From Nitrospira sp. (GTDB taxonomy: Bacteria > Nitrospirota > Nitrospiria > Nitrospirales > Nitrospiraceae): a stretch of DNA of 6,583 nt. The stretch spans positions 1-6,583 of the forward strand of contig JANYAJ010000340.1 of assembly GCA_025361385.1 (NCBI GenBank). The letters are read 5' to 3'. The notes beneath the pieces were generated by a model. It saw nothing but the letters and a program-made list of their open reading frames with translations. It did not search any database and had not been told where the DNA came from. Both the position numbers and the translations under genes were made by a program. This document shows, in pieces, positions 1 to 6,397 of this stretch; the stretch's first letter is position 1, and each line of letters begins with the position of its first letter.

Positions 1-1
1 C

Positions 2-1948
2 GATTCGCTGCATGCCGCTCTTGAGCAACGGCTCGATGAACTGCGTTCTCCTCTGGCTTCGATGATCAAGGCCTATATTCCGACCGACCCAACCGGAGAA
101 TTTCTCGGGATCCTCCAGTCCTGGTCTGGATGGGAATCGCCGGACAAACATCGCGGAGTCTGGATGTCGGCCGATCACCAGCGCGCCTTGTTGGTCGTCG
201 AAACCAAAGCCGCCGGGTTCGATGCCGATGCGCAAGAAACGATTCAACGGGATATCCGGGCGTCGTTTCATCGGGTAGCCGATGGGCCATCGTCATCGGC
301 CCGGTTGTTGATGAGCGGCCCCGGGGTCTTTACGGTCGAGATCCAGCGGACGATTGAGCGGGAAGTCTGGTGGCTTTCGGCCGTGGCGGCTACGCTGGTC
401 TTCCTCTTTCTGTACGCCAGCTATCGATCTCTGACGCTGGTGCTCCTCAGTCTGATTCCGCTCTCAAGCGGGATTTTGGCCGGCATGGTCGCGGTGCATA
501 GTTGGTTCGGGTTTGTGCATGGCATTACGCTGGGATTCGGCATCACGCTGTTAGGCGTAGCCGATGATTACCCGATCCATTTATTCAGCCATCTGAACAA
601 GCAGGCCTCTGCTCGTACGACCATGCGGGCGATCTGGCCGACGATGCGACTCGGAGTGCTCACGACCGCGATCGGATTTTCCTCTCTGCTGCTGGCCGGC
701 TTTCCGGCATTGGCGCAACTGGGACTCTTTGCTCTGGCAGGTTTGGGGACTGCGGCCTTGGTGACTCGATGGGTATTGCCGGTCTGTATCCCAGCCGGTT
801 TTGTCCCACGAGAGATCCGGACCGATCTGCTTGGCACGATGGCGTATTTGTCGAAGGCGAAAGTGGTGGTGCCGGTAGCCGTCGTCCTTGCGACAATCGT
901 GATGATATGGTCAGATACGCCATTATGGGAAGAGGATCTGGCGAAGATTAGCCCTGTCTCGGAGGAGAAGAAGCAAATCGACCAACAGTTACGTCGTGCG
1001 CTCGGTGCACCGGATATGCAGGATCTCCTGGTGATCGAAGCGGCGACGCAAGAAGATTTGTTAGAGCGGAGTGAAGCGGTAATGCCACAACTGGATCGTC
1101 TTCAAGCAGCAGGCTTGTTGGAGGGATACGATTTGGTGTCGCGCTACTTGCCCAGCCATCATGTGCAGCGAGAGCGGCAGCAGGCCTTGCCCAATTCTGT
1201 TGATTTAAAGGACCGGCTAGGTGAGGCGGTGAAGGGATTGCCGTTTGCGCCAGGGTTGTTCGAACCATTCCTGGCCGAGGTCGAGGTGGTTCGGACACAA
1301 CCATTGGTCGATCGGGACCTGTTCCGGGGCACGCCGTTAGGTCTGAAGATCGAGGCGTTGATGCTGGAAGATCACGGACGATGGGTGGCCGTTGCTCCGC
1401 TGCGCGGCGTCGTCGATCGGCAGGGATTGAAGGCGGCAGTGGCAGGCTGGGGAGAGTCTGCGGTCACCTACGTGGATATCAAGGAAGAGTCCAACCGGTT
1501 GATGAGGGACTATCGCAACAGAACGGTGCAGTTGCTCGGGTGGGGAACGATCGCTATTGCGGGGGCCTTAGCCATCGGATTGAAATCGCTTTCCCAGCTC
1601 TGGCGTGTGCTTGTCCCGATTATCGCCGGGCTCATCGCCGTGGTGGGCATTCTCAATCTGTCCGGTGAATCGCTCTCCCTGTTTCATGTTGCGACATTGC
1701 TCCTGGTGGTTGGCTTGGGACTCGATTACGCGCTGTTCTTCAATCGTGCAGAGGACCAAGGTGAGGAACGGCAGAGGACCGTCTTTGGGTTGCTGGTCTG
1801 TAGCACCACGACCGTGCTGGTGTTCGGAGTGCTCGCCTGTTCGACCATCCCTGTGCTGCATGCGATCGGCCTGACGGCAGCCTGTGGGTCGTTGACCTGT
1901 TTGCTCTTTGCAGGATTCTTAGCCGGGCAGGATTCTCATGTCAGCTAA
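2..1948 (+). CDS. MMPL/RND-family inner-membrane exporter of an aryl polyene-type locus (5' end cut by window)
   Basis: The reading frame is open from position 2 through the ATG at 62, so the gene begins outside the window; about 648 residues are visible. The fragment starts in the first periplasmic domain, including the DPTGEF segment just after position 62. Hydrophobic segments follow at roughly nt 368-430, 432-510, 515-577, 650-705, 710-790 and 866-912. A second periplasmic domain spans about 913-1525, and five more membrane segments lie between 1526 and 1930. That is 11 of the 12 helices of an RND fold, with helix 1 missing. The duplicated helix-4/helix-10 motifs are visible as GVADDYPIH (554-580) and GLGLDYALFF (1712-1741); the Asp-Tyr pairs are typical of proton-coupled MMPL transporters. 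Relatives in aryl polyene clusters (ApeM-like) are thought to export the lipid-linked pigment, an inference here. It overlaps the KS gene by 11 nt. Family call is firm; substrate is inferred from neighbours. Confidence 0.9.
   Translation, partial: DSLHAALEQRLDELRSPLASMIKAYIPTDPTGEFLGILQSWSGWESPDKHRGVWMSADHQRALLVVETKAAGFDADAQETIQRDIRASFHRVADGPSSSARLLMSGPGVFTVEIQRTIEREVWWLSAVAATLVFLFLYASYRSLTLVLLSLIPLSSGILAGMVAVHSWFGFVHGITLGFGITLLGVADDYPIHLFSHLNKQASARTTMRAIWPTMRLGVLTTAIGFSSLLLAGFPALAQLGLFALAGLGTAALVTRWVLPVCIPAGFVPREIRTDLLGTMAYLSKAKVVVPVAVVLATIVMIWSDTPLWEEDLAKISPVSEEKKQIDQQLRRALGAPDMQDLLVIEAATQEDLLERSEAVMPQLDRLQAAGLLEGYDLVSRYLPSHHVQRERQQALPNSVDLKDRLGEAVKGLPFAPGLFEPFLAEVEVVRTQPLVDRDLFRGTPLGLKIEALMLEDHGRWVAVAPLRGVVDRQGLKAAVAGWGESAVTYVDIKEESNRLMRDYRNRTVQLLGWGTIAIAGALAIGLKSLSQLWRVLVPIIAGLIAVVGILNLSGESLSLFHVATLLLVVGLGLDYALFFNRAEDQGEERQRTVFGLLVCSTTTVLVFGVLACSTIPVLHAIGLTAACGSLTCLLFAGFLAGQDSHVS
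1929..1932 (+). promoter_or_regulatory. Ribosome binding site of the KS gene
   Basis: AGGA lies 5 nt before the ATG at 1938, inside the 3' end of the exporter gene. It supports the 1938 start, which gives an 11 nt overlap and suggests translational coupling. Confidence 0.55.
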
Positions 1949-3152
1949 CGTGCAACCGATCACGCCATTGACCCTGACTGCCTATACCCTCGTCACAGCT
2001 AACGGCCGCGGGGTGGGACCGGTTCTTCAGGCCCTGCGCGGGCGGCGGTCGGGATTGAAACCTTGTGACTTCGAAGATGTGACACTCAAGACCTACATTG
2101 GACGCGTCGAGGGCCTTGAAGATTTTTCGCTCGGCAATGAACTGGAGCGGTTCGATTGCCGCAACAATCGGCTGGCCTGGCTCGGCCTGCAGCAGGACGG
2201 GTTCATGGTCGCGGTGGCGGAAGCGAAGCAACGCTACGGCGCTCATCGTGTCGCTGTCGTCATGGGGACCAGTACCTCAGGCATTCTGGAGACGGAGCAT
2301 GCTTATCAGGCCAGGAGCCAAGCCGGTTCGCTCCCGGACTGGTATACCTCGCGTTATCGCTATACCCACAACATGTTTTCTCTGGGCCACTTCGTGCAGG
2401 CCTGTCTCGGGTTGCGCGGGCCTGCCATGGTGGTCTCGACGGCCTGTTCCTCCAGCGCGAAGGTGTTTGCGACGGCTGATCGTTTGTTGCGAGCGGGTCT
2501 CTGCGATGCCGCCATTGTCGGCGGCGTCGATAGCCTCTGCTTGACCACCCTGTATGGGTTCTCGGCGCTGCAGCTACTCTCGGCTGCTCCCTGCCGTCCC
2601 TGCGACGAAGATCGCGATGGGTTGTCGCTGGGCGAGGCCGCGGGGTTTGCCTTATTGGAATCCAGTGAGCGGGTCAGCAGACGTGGCGCGGTGGCGCTCC
2701 TCGGATATGGCGAGAGCACGGATGGCTATCACATGTCGCATCCCCATCCGGAAGGCGCCGGTGCCATTCGCGCAATCCGGGATGCGCTGGCCCGGGCCGG
2801 GCTTCGCCCTGAGGATATCGAATACGTGAATTTGCATGGGACGGCCACAAGGGCCAACGACTCAGTCGAGGATAAAGCCGTCTACAGCATGTTTGGCGCG
2901 CGGCCTGCCTGCAGTTCAACCAAAGGCTGGACCGGCCATACGTTGGGTGCCGCGGGCATCACCGAGGCGGTCATTTCCGTGCTGTGCCTCACAGAGGGAT
3001 TGATCCCCGGCACGCTCAATTGTGCGCGCGTCGACCCCTCGTTGAAGAGTCGAATCCTTCGTGAGAACCAGATCGGCTTGCTCTCCTGCGTGGCAAGCAA
3101 TATTTTCGGGTTCGGCGGAAACAACTGCAGCCTAATCCTGGGAAAGTTGTGA
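1938..3152 (+). CDS. Beta-ketoacyl-ACP synthase (KS), aryl polyene/FabF type
   Basis: 404 residues, the normal length for a full type II ketosynthase. It catalyses decarboxylative Claisen condensation of malonyl-ACP with an enzyme-bound acyl chain in the cytoplasm. All catalytic parts are visible: nucleophile Cys170 in VSTACSSSAK, His300 in NLHGTATRAND, Lys329 and His334 in STKGWTGHTLGAAG, and the C-terminal SNIFGFGGNN loop (388-396). The start at 1938 has an AGGA 5 nt upstream and leads directly into the first strand (residues 13-25). It overlaps the exporter by 11 nt and the next gene by 1-4 nt. The half-length KS-like protein immediately downstream suggests it is the active subunit of a KS-CLF heterodimer, as ApeO is with ApeC in characterised aryl polyene systems. 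A housekeeping FabF is less likely given the context. Symbols are withheld because orthology was not tested. Confidence 0.92.
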   Translation: MSANVQPITPLTLTAYTLVTANGRGVGPVLQALRGRRSGLKPCDFEDVTLKTYIGRVEGLEDFSLGNELERFDCRNNRLAWLGLQQDGFMVAVAEAKQRYGAHRVAVVMGTSTSGILETEHAYQARSQAGSLPDWYTSRYRYTHNMFSLGHFVQACLGLRGPAMVVSTACSSSAKVFATADRLLRAGLCDAAIVGGVDSLCLTTLYGFSALQLLSAAPCRPCDEDRDGLSLGEAAGFALLESSERVSRRGAVALLGYGESTDGYHMSHPHPEGAGAIRAIRDALARAGLRPEDIEYVNLHGTATRANDSVEDKAVYSMFGARPACSSTKGWTGHTLGAAGITEAVISVLCLTEGLIPGTLNCARVDPSLKSRILRENQIGLLSCVASNIFGFGGNNCSLILGKL

Positions 3153-3952
3153 TGAAGGTTGCGATTCAGGGCATCGGTCTTCTCGCCCCTGGTCTCGCCG
3201 GTTGGGAGACAGGCCGTGCCGTGTTGGCCGGTCAGGGTTCGTTTCAACCGGGTGAGATGCCCGATCCTGAAGCAGCGCTGTTGCCTCCGAACGAACGGCG
3301 GCGGAGCAGCGACTGTGTCCGGTGGGCCGTGCAGGTCGCACAGGAAGCGATCGCCCAATCTGGCCTGGATCCCCGTGAGGTGCCCACGGTCTTTGCGTCC
3401 TCGGGCGGCGAAATGGGGGTGCTCGATACACTCTGCCGCACCTTGGCGACCTCTGAGCGGGTCATTTCCCCCACGCTCTTTCATCAATCGGTCCACAATA
3501 CGCCGTCCGGTTATTGGGGAATCGCCACAACTTGTCAGCAGTCGTCGACGGCGCTGTCTTGCTACGACGACTCGTTCGCGGCCGGTTTGCTGGAAGCTGT
3601 GACCTTCGTTTACGTGGAGCAACGTCCGCTATTGCTGGTCGCGTACGATCTGGCGGTGCCTGCTCCGCTCAACGAAGCGCGTCCGATCGCGGCGGGTTTT
3701 GCCGTGGCTCTCCTGCTCGCTCCGCCGTCAGACGCCGCGCTCGCCACCATGCAGCTGCATCTCAGAGAGACAGATCAAGAACCGGCGAGCGATCTGCAAG
3801 ACCTTGCATTGGAGCGAGTGCGACTGGGCAATCCTGCGGCCCGCTCGCTGCCGCTCTTGAAAGCGCTTGCTACAGGCGGTTCGGAGAGGGTGGTCGTGAG
3901 TCTGCTAGAGAGTCAGCAACTCGTATTGGACATCGATTCATGCCGCCATTGA
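3152..3952 (+). CDS. Half-length beta-ketoacyl synthase-like protein, probable chain-length factor (CLF)
   Basis: 266 residues, about two-thirds of a full ketosynthase. It resembles the N-terminal-only ketoacyl synthase family (Ketoacyl-synt_2) found in aryl polyene loci as the CLF partner. Visible are the N-terminal strand VAIQGIGLLAPG (3-14), the FASSGGEMGVLD segment (81-92), and HNTPSGYWGIATTCQQSSTALS (115-136) followed by SFAAGLLEA (141-149). The catalytic His and Lys/His motifs of the second KS half are absent, so independent condensing activity is unlikely. Cys128 aligns gap-free with Cys170 of the neighbouring KS. The ATG at 3152 (TGATG overlap with the KS stop) has GGGA 8 nt upstream. 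A GTG at 3149 is equally in frame and would add one residue. The role, holding the growing chain and setting its length with the KS, is inferred from family and context. Confidence 0.85.
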   Translation: MKVAIQGIGLLAPGLAGWETGRAVLAGQGSFQPGEMPDPEAALLPPNERRRSSDCVRWAVQVAQEAIAQSGLDPREVPTVFASSGGEMGVLDTLCRTLATSERVISPTLFHQSVHNTPSGYWGIATTCQQSSTALSCYDDSFAAGLLEAVTFVYVEQRPLLLVAYDLAVPAPLNEARPIAAGFAVALLLAPPSDAALATMQLHLRETDQEPASDLQDLALERVRLGNPAARSLPLLKALATGGSERVVVSLLESQQLVLDIDSCRH

Positions 3953-4383
3953 TCAAAGAAGAACTGCGCGCGTTCCTTCCCCATACGGGGGCGATGCGGC
4001 TGATCGATCTCGTGGAATCGTGGGATGCCACATCGATTCGATGCCGCACGCGCTCGCATCGCGATGTGGTGAATCCGCTGCGGCAAGGCGGGCGCCTCGA
4101 CGCGGTGACCGGGCTGGAATATGCGGCACAGGCGATGGGGATCCATGTGGGGCTTCTGAATCGAGAGCGTTCCACGGAGGGGCTGATCGGCTATGTCGGC
4201 GGGGTGAAGGATGTGGTGTTGTCGGTAGACCGTCTCGACGACTGTCCAGGGGAACTCACGATTGCGGCCTCGCGTCTGTTCGAAGGCGGCGATAGTTTCA
4301 TGTATCAGTTTGCGATTTCATCCGGAGGCCACAACATGATGACGGGACGGGCCTCGATATTTTTAAAGCGCGAGCCATCATGA
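3940..4383 (+). CDS. ApeP-type 3-hydroxyacyl-ACP dehydratase (hotdog fold)
   Basis: 147 residues, normal for a single hotdog domain. It should remove water from 3-hydroxyacyl-ACP to give the trans-2-enoyl chain; without an enoyl reductase, repetition gives a conjugated polyene. Family marks are FLPHTGAMRLIDLV (12-25), the region SHRDVVNPLRQGGRL (39-53), and LEYAAQAMGIHVGLL (59-73) on the hotdog helix. His40 and Glu60 are my candidate catalytic pair by analogy with FabA/FabZ; the His assignment is tentative. The frame is open far upstream (to 3514), but homologous proteins begin just before the PHxxxM motif, so I chose the ATG at 3940. It overlaps the CLF gene by 13 nt, with only a weak TTGGA upstream, consistent with coupling to CLF translation. 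It ends in an ATGA overlap with the reductase gene. Confidence 0.87.
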   Translation: MPPLIKEELRAFLPHTGAMRLIDLVESWDATSIRCRTRSHRDVVNPLRQGGRLDAVTGLEYAAQAMGIHVGLLNRERSTEGLIGYVGGVKDVVLSVDRLDDCPGELTIAASRLFEGGDSFMYQFAISSGGHNMMTGRASIFLKREPS

Positions 4384-5105
4384 TGCGGAAACGCGTCCTC
4401 GTGACGGGAGGCAGTGGGGTCATCGGTTCGGCCATCGCCGAGCGGCTGGCGGCGGATGGCTATGCCGTCATCGTGCATGCCCATCGGCATCCTGAGTCGG
4501 CTGAGCAGGTGGCAGAGAAGATTCGGAGTAAAAACGGGTCGGCGTCGGTTGTCTGTTTCGATATGACCGATGAGTCTGCCACGAGGCAGGCCCTCGATGC
4601 GCTGCTGAAGGATGGACCGATCCAAGTCCTCGTCAACAATGCCGGAGCTCACGACGATGCGCCGATGGCAGGGATGTCTCACGAGCAATGGACAAGGGTC
4701 ATCGCTCTTTCGCTGAACGGATTCTTTCATGTCACGCAGCCGCTGTTGCTGCCGATGATCGGGACCCGCTGGGGGCGGATCGTCTCGATTTCGTCGCTGG
4801 CCGGGGTGACAGGCAACCGAGGGCAGACCAACTATGCCGCCGCGAAGGCCGGCCTGCATGGAGCCAGCAAGTCGTTGGCGATCGAGGTGGCGTCACGAGG
4901 CATTACGGTCAATGTGGTGGCTCCCGGCTTGATCGAATCGCCCGCGACAAGAGATGCGTTCAAGGCGGAGCAGGTTGCCACGTTGGTGCCGATGAAACGA
5001 GTGGGTACGCCGGATGACGTTGCGGCGCTCGTGTCGTTCCTCGCGTCCGAGGAAGCCGGGTATATTACCGGCCAGATCATCGGCGTGAACGGAGGCATGG
5101 CATGA
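4380..5105 (+). CDS. fabG: 3-oxoacyl-ACP reductase, FabG-like short-chain dehydrogenase
   Basis: 241 residues, standard for classical SDRs. It should reduce the 3-keto group of the ACP-bound chain with NADPH, between condensation and dehydration. Visible are the nucleotide-binding TGGSGVIG (9-16), NNAG (86-89), Asn113, and the catalytic Ser139, Tyr152 and Lys156 in SISSLAGVTG and NYAAAKAG. The stretch ASRGITVNVVAPGLIE (171-186) and the C-terminal ITGQIIGVNGGMA are close to FabG. The start ATG at 4380 overlaps the dehydratase stop (ATGA) with GAG 5 nt upstream; a second ATG follows directly at 4383. Its place between the dehydratase and glycosyltransferase genes suggests a pathway-specific paralog (ApeQ-like) rather than the housekeeping fabG, which normally sits with fabD/acpP. 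The symbol is family-level only. Confidence 0.9.
   Translation: MMRKRVLVTGGSGVIGSAIAERLAADGYAVIVHAHRHPESAEQVAEKIRSKNGSASVVCFDMTDESATRQALDALLKDGPIQVLVNNAGAHDDAPMAGMSHEQWTRVIALSLNGFFHVTQPLLLPMIGTRWGRIVSISSLAGVTGNRGQTNYAAAKAGLHGASKSLAIEVASRGITVNVVAPGLIESPATRDAFKAEQVATLVPMKRVGTPDDVAALVSFLASEEAGYITGQIIGVNGGMA
5091..5095 (+). promoter_or_regulatory. Strong ribosome binding site of the glycosyltransferase gene
   Basis: GGAGG lies 6 nt before the ATG at 5102, within the last codons of the reductase gene. It is the best Shine-Dalgarno match among the operon's internal starts and fixes the ATGA-overlap start. Confidence 0.7.
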
Positions 5106-5905
5106 CCGCGCCGCGCGACCTCGCCCGTGCATACTGGGTCGTGATCCCGGCCTACAATGAGGCGGAAACGGTGCGCGATGTGGCGATGCGCGCGCGGCAA
5201 CAATGTCCGAACGTCATCGTCGTGGACGACGGCTCAACCGACGGCACGGCCCGTGCCCTGGCTGGTCTGGATATCAGCCTGATACACAATGAAGAGAACA
5301 GGGGAAAGGCCGGCAGCCTTTGGCGAGGATTTCAACATGCCTTGGCCCACGGAGCCCTCGGCATCATCACGCTCGATGCAGACGGGCAACATGCGCCGGA
5401 AGACATACCGGCTTTCCTCACGATGTCGTTGCATGATCCCGGCGCGTTTCTCATCGGAGCCCGCCGCTGCGATCAGCGGAAAACGTCATTCTGGCGGTAC
5501 GGTGCCAATCGGGTTGCGGATTTTTGGATCTCGTGGGCGGCTGGTCAACTCATTGACGATACGCAATCCGGATTCCGGCTCTATCCGGCTACATTTCTAC
5601 GCGCCATTCACGTTCCACATGGCAAGGAGCGGAGTTTCGTCTTTGAAAGCGAGGTGCTGATCGAAGCGGGACTGCGTGGCATGCCGATTGACACAATCTC
5701 CATTGGCGTGATGGCTCGAACAGGCCCCAGCCCAAGTCATTTCAGGCCCGTACGGGACATCATGAGGATCACCTGGATGGTAGGGGGGAAGCTTCTCTCG
5801 CGAGGGATGTATCCCGTAGGTCTCTATCGAGCGCTCACAGGCAGAAATCTATGTGAAGGTAGTCGGCAGAGAAGAGAAGAGAGGTCTACTGCTCAACGGC
5901 AATAA
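5102..5905 (+). CDS. Family 2 glycosyltransferase (GT-A fold, dolichyl-phosphate mannose synthase-like)
   Basis: 267 residues with no obvious membrane helix, so probably cytoplasmic or membrane-associated. It should transfer a sugar from a nucleotide-sugar donor; donor and acceptor cannot be read from the sequence. Visible are the N-terminal WVVIPAYNEAETV (12-24), VVDDGSTDGT (40-49), NRGKAGSLWRGF (66-77), the metal-binding-type LDADGQH (91-97), DDTQSGFRLYP (152-162) and FESEVLIEAG (181-190). GT2 proteins of this subtype recur in aryl polyene and flexirubin loci, where modification of the aryl head or lipid anchor is the usual guess. The start is well supported by GGAGG at 5091-5095. The last roughly 17 residues are polar and Arg/Glu/Gln-rich, and the stop codon lies inside the convergent downstream gene, so the C-terminus may have been altered by a rearrangement. 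It is the last gene of the operon visible here. Confidence 0.88.
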   Translation: MTAPRDLARAYWVVIPAYNEAETVRDVAMRARQQCPNVIVVDDGSTDGTARALAGLDISLIHNEENRGKAGSLWRGFQHALAHGALGIITLDADGQHAPEDIPAFLTMSLHDPGAFLIGARRCDQRKTSFWRYGANRVADFWISWAAGQLIDDTQSGFRLYPATFLRAIHVPHGKERSFVFESEVLIEAGLRGMPIDTISIGVMARTGPSPSHFRPVRDIMRITWMVGGKLLSRGMYPVGLYRALTGRNLCEGSRQRREERSTAQRQ

Positions 5906-6308
5906 ATTGAGTGCGGATGGCGTTATCGAGGTTCTCTATCCAACCGTTGTAATTCGGATGAATGCCGATAGCGGTTCCGTCTTCATTTACTTGCATTAGG
6001 CCTCGGCTTTTCTTGTACGCGATACTATAGATCTTCGTATTGTAGGTAATATCGACGATTGCTTGGTGACTGCGGAGGTTAAGTGTACCGATAATGTGAC
6101 CAGGGGCCGCGACATCCATCTCCCATTTCAATCCCATTCCTGCTAATACGATGGCTTTTGTGACTTGATCGGAGGTCAGTTCTTTGCCTGAGAGGGTCTT
6201 AACCGGGGCATCCGTCACATTCAAAATTGGAGCGGCACAACTAACTGTAGTAAATAGTGCGAGACAGAGCACCGCATGACTTATGGAGCGAATCATCGGA
6301 ATGTTCAT
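5886..6308 (-). CDS. Small exported protein, probable lipoprotein of unknown function
   Basis: 140 residues. The N-terminus has a short charged region, a hydrophobic core (residues 11-20) and Cys24 in TTVSC. This is a poor lipobox because Thr occupies the -3 position; cleavage by signal peptidase I after SCA or SCAA is an alternative. The C-terminal half carries NLRSHQAIVDITY (77-89), YSIAYKKS (94-101) and IHPNYNGWIENLDNAI (116-131). These same blocks occur in the neighbouring partial gene at 6398-6583, so the two are tandem paralogs. I recognise the pattern as a small conserved family of hypothetical envelope proteins, without a known function. The start at 6308 has AAGGA on the - strand about 13 nt upstream; an in-frame ATG at 6296 (Met5) is possible. 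It converges on the glycosyltransferase gene with a 20 bp 3' overlap. GC is clearly lower than in the operon. Confidence 0.75.
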   Translation of the reverse strand: MNIPMIRSISHAVLCLALFTTVSCAAPILNVTDAPVKTLSGKELTSDQVTKAIVLAGMGLKWEMDVAAPGHIIGTLNLRSHQAIVDITYNTKIYSIAYKKSRGLMQVNEDGTAIGIHPNYNGWIENLDNAIRTQFIAVEQ

Positions 6309-6347
6309 AGGATGCGGCGTTCCTTGTACATGAGAATTTTTGTAAGG

Positions 6348-6384
6348 AGGGATGAGGCCCAGTCGTGTTGCCAGGCCTCACCCT
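6348..6384 (-). terminator. Imperfect hairpin in the spacer between the two paralogs, possible terminator
   Basis: AGGG(A)TGAGGCC at 6348-6359 pairs with GGCCTCACCCT at 6374-6384: 11 base pairs with one bulged A and a 14 nt loop. On the - strand it follows the stop codon of the upstream paralog by 13 nt, where a terminator would be expected. However, the bases after it on that strand (TCCTTACAAAAA) are not a U-tract. On the + strand it is followed by GTCTTTT, a weak U-tract, but no + strand gene ends nearby. It could also be an mRNA-stabilising or attenuating structure ahead of the downstream gene. The rest of the 89 bp spacer shows no clear promoter. Confidence 0.4.
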
Positions 6385-6397
6385 GTCTTTTCCGTGC

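Noticed and set aside
2882..3622. 246-codon open frame on the - strand, antisense to the KS/CLF junction
   Set aside because: It overlaps two well-supported + strand genes, has no recognisable domain and is Arg/Pro/Gly-rich. It is best explained as a high-GC shadow frame.
3514..3939. Upstream extension of the dehydratase frame, open for 142 codons before the ATG at 3940
   Set aside because: The translation is Arg/Ala/Ser-rich with no hotdog features and lies inside the CLF gene. The family normally starts just before the PHxxxM motif.
3931..4048. Near-repeat of about 16 bases, catcgattcatgccgc (3931-3946) and catcgattcgatgccgc, about 100 bp apart
   Set aside because: It is read in unrelated coding contexts and differs by one inserted base. 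It is made of common GATTCG/GCCGC words, so chance similarity is likely.
4305..4859. 184-codon open frame on the - strand antisense to the reductase gene
   Set aside because: The opposing reductase has all its catalytic motifs, while the antisense translation shows no domain or plausible context.
6309..6347. Possible promoter on the - strand just before the 140-residue gene
   Set aside because: TTACAA and AT-rich bases occur, but no -35/-10 pair with proper spacing fits between the hairpin and the start codon.
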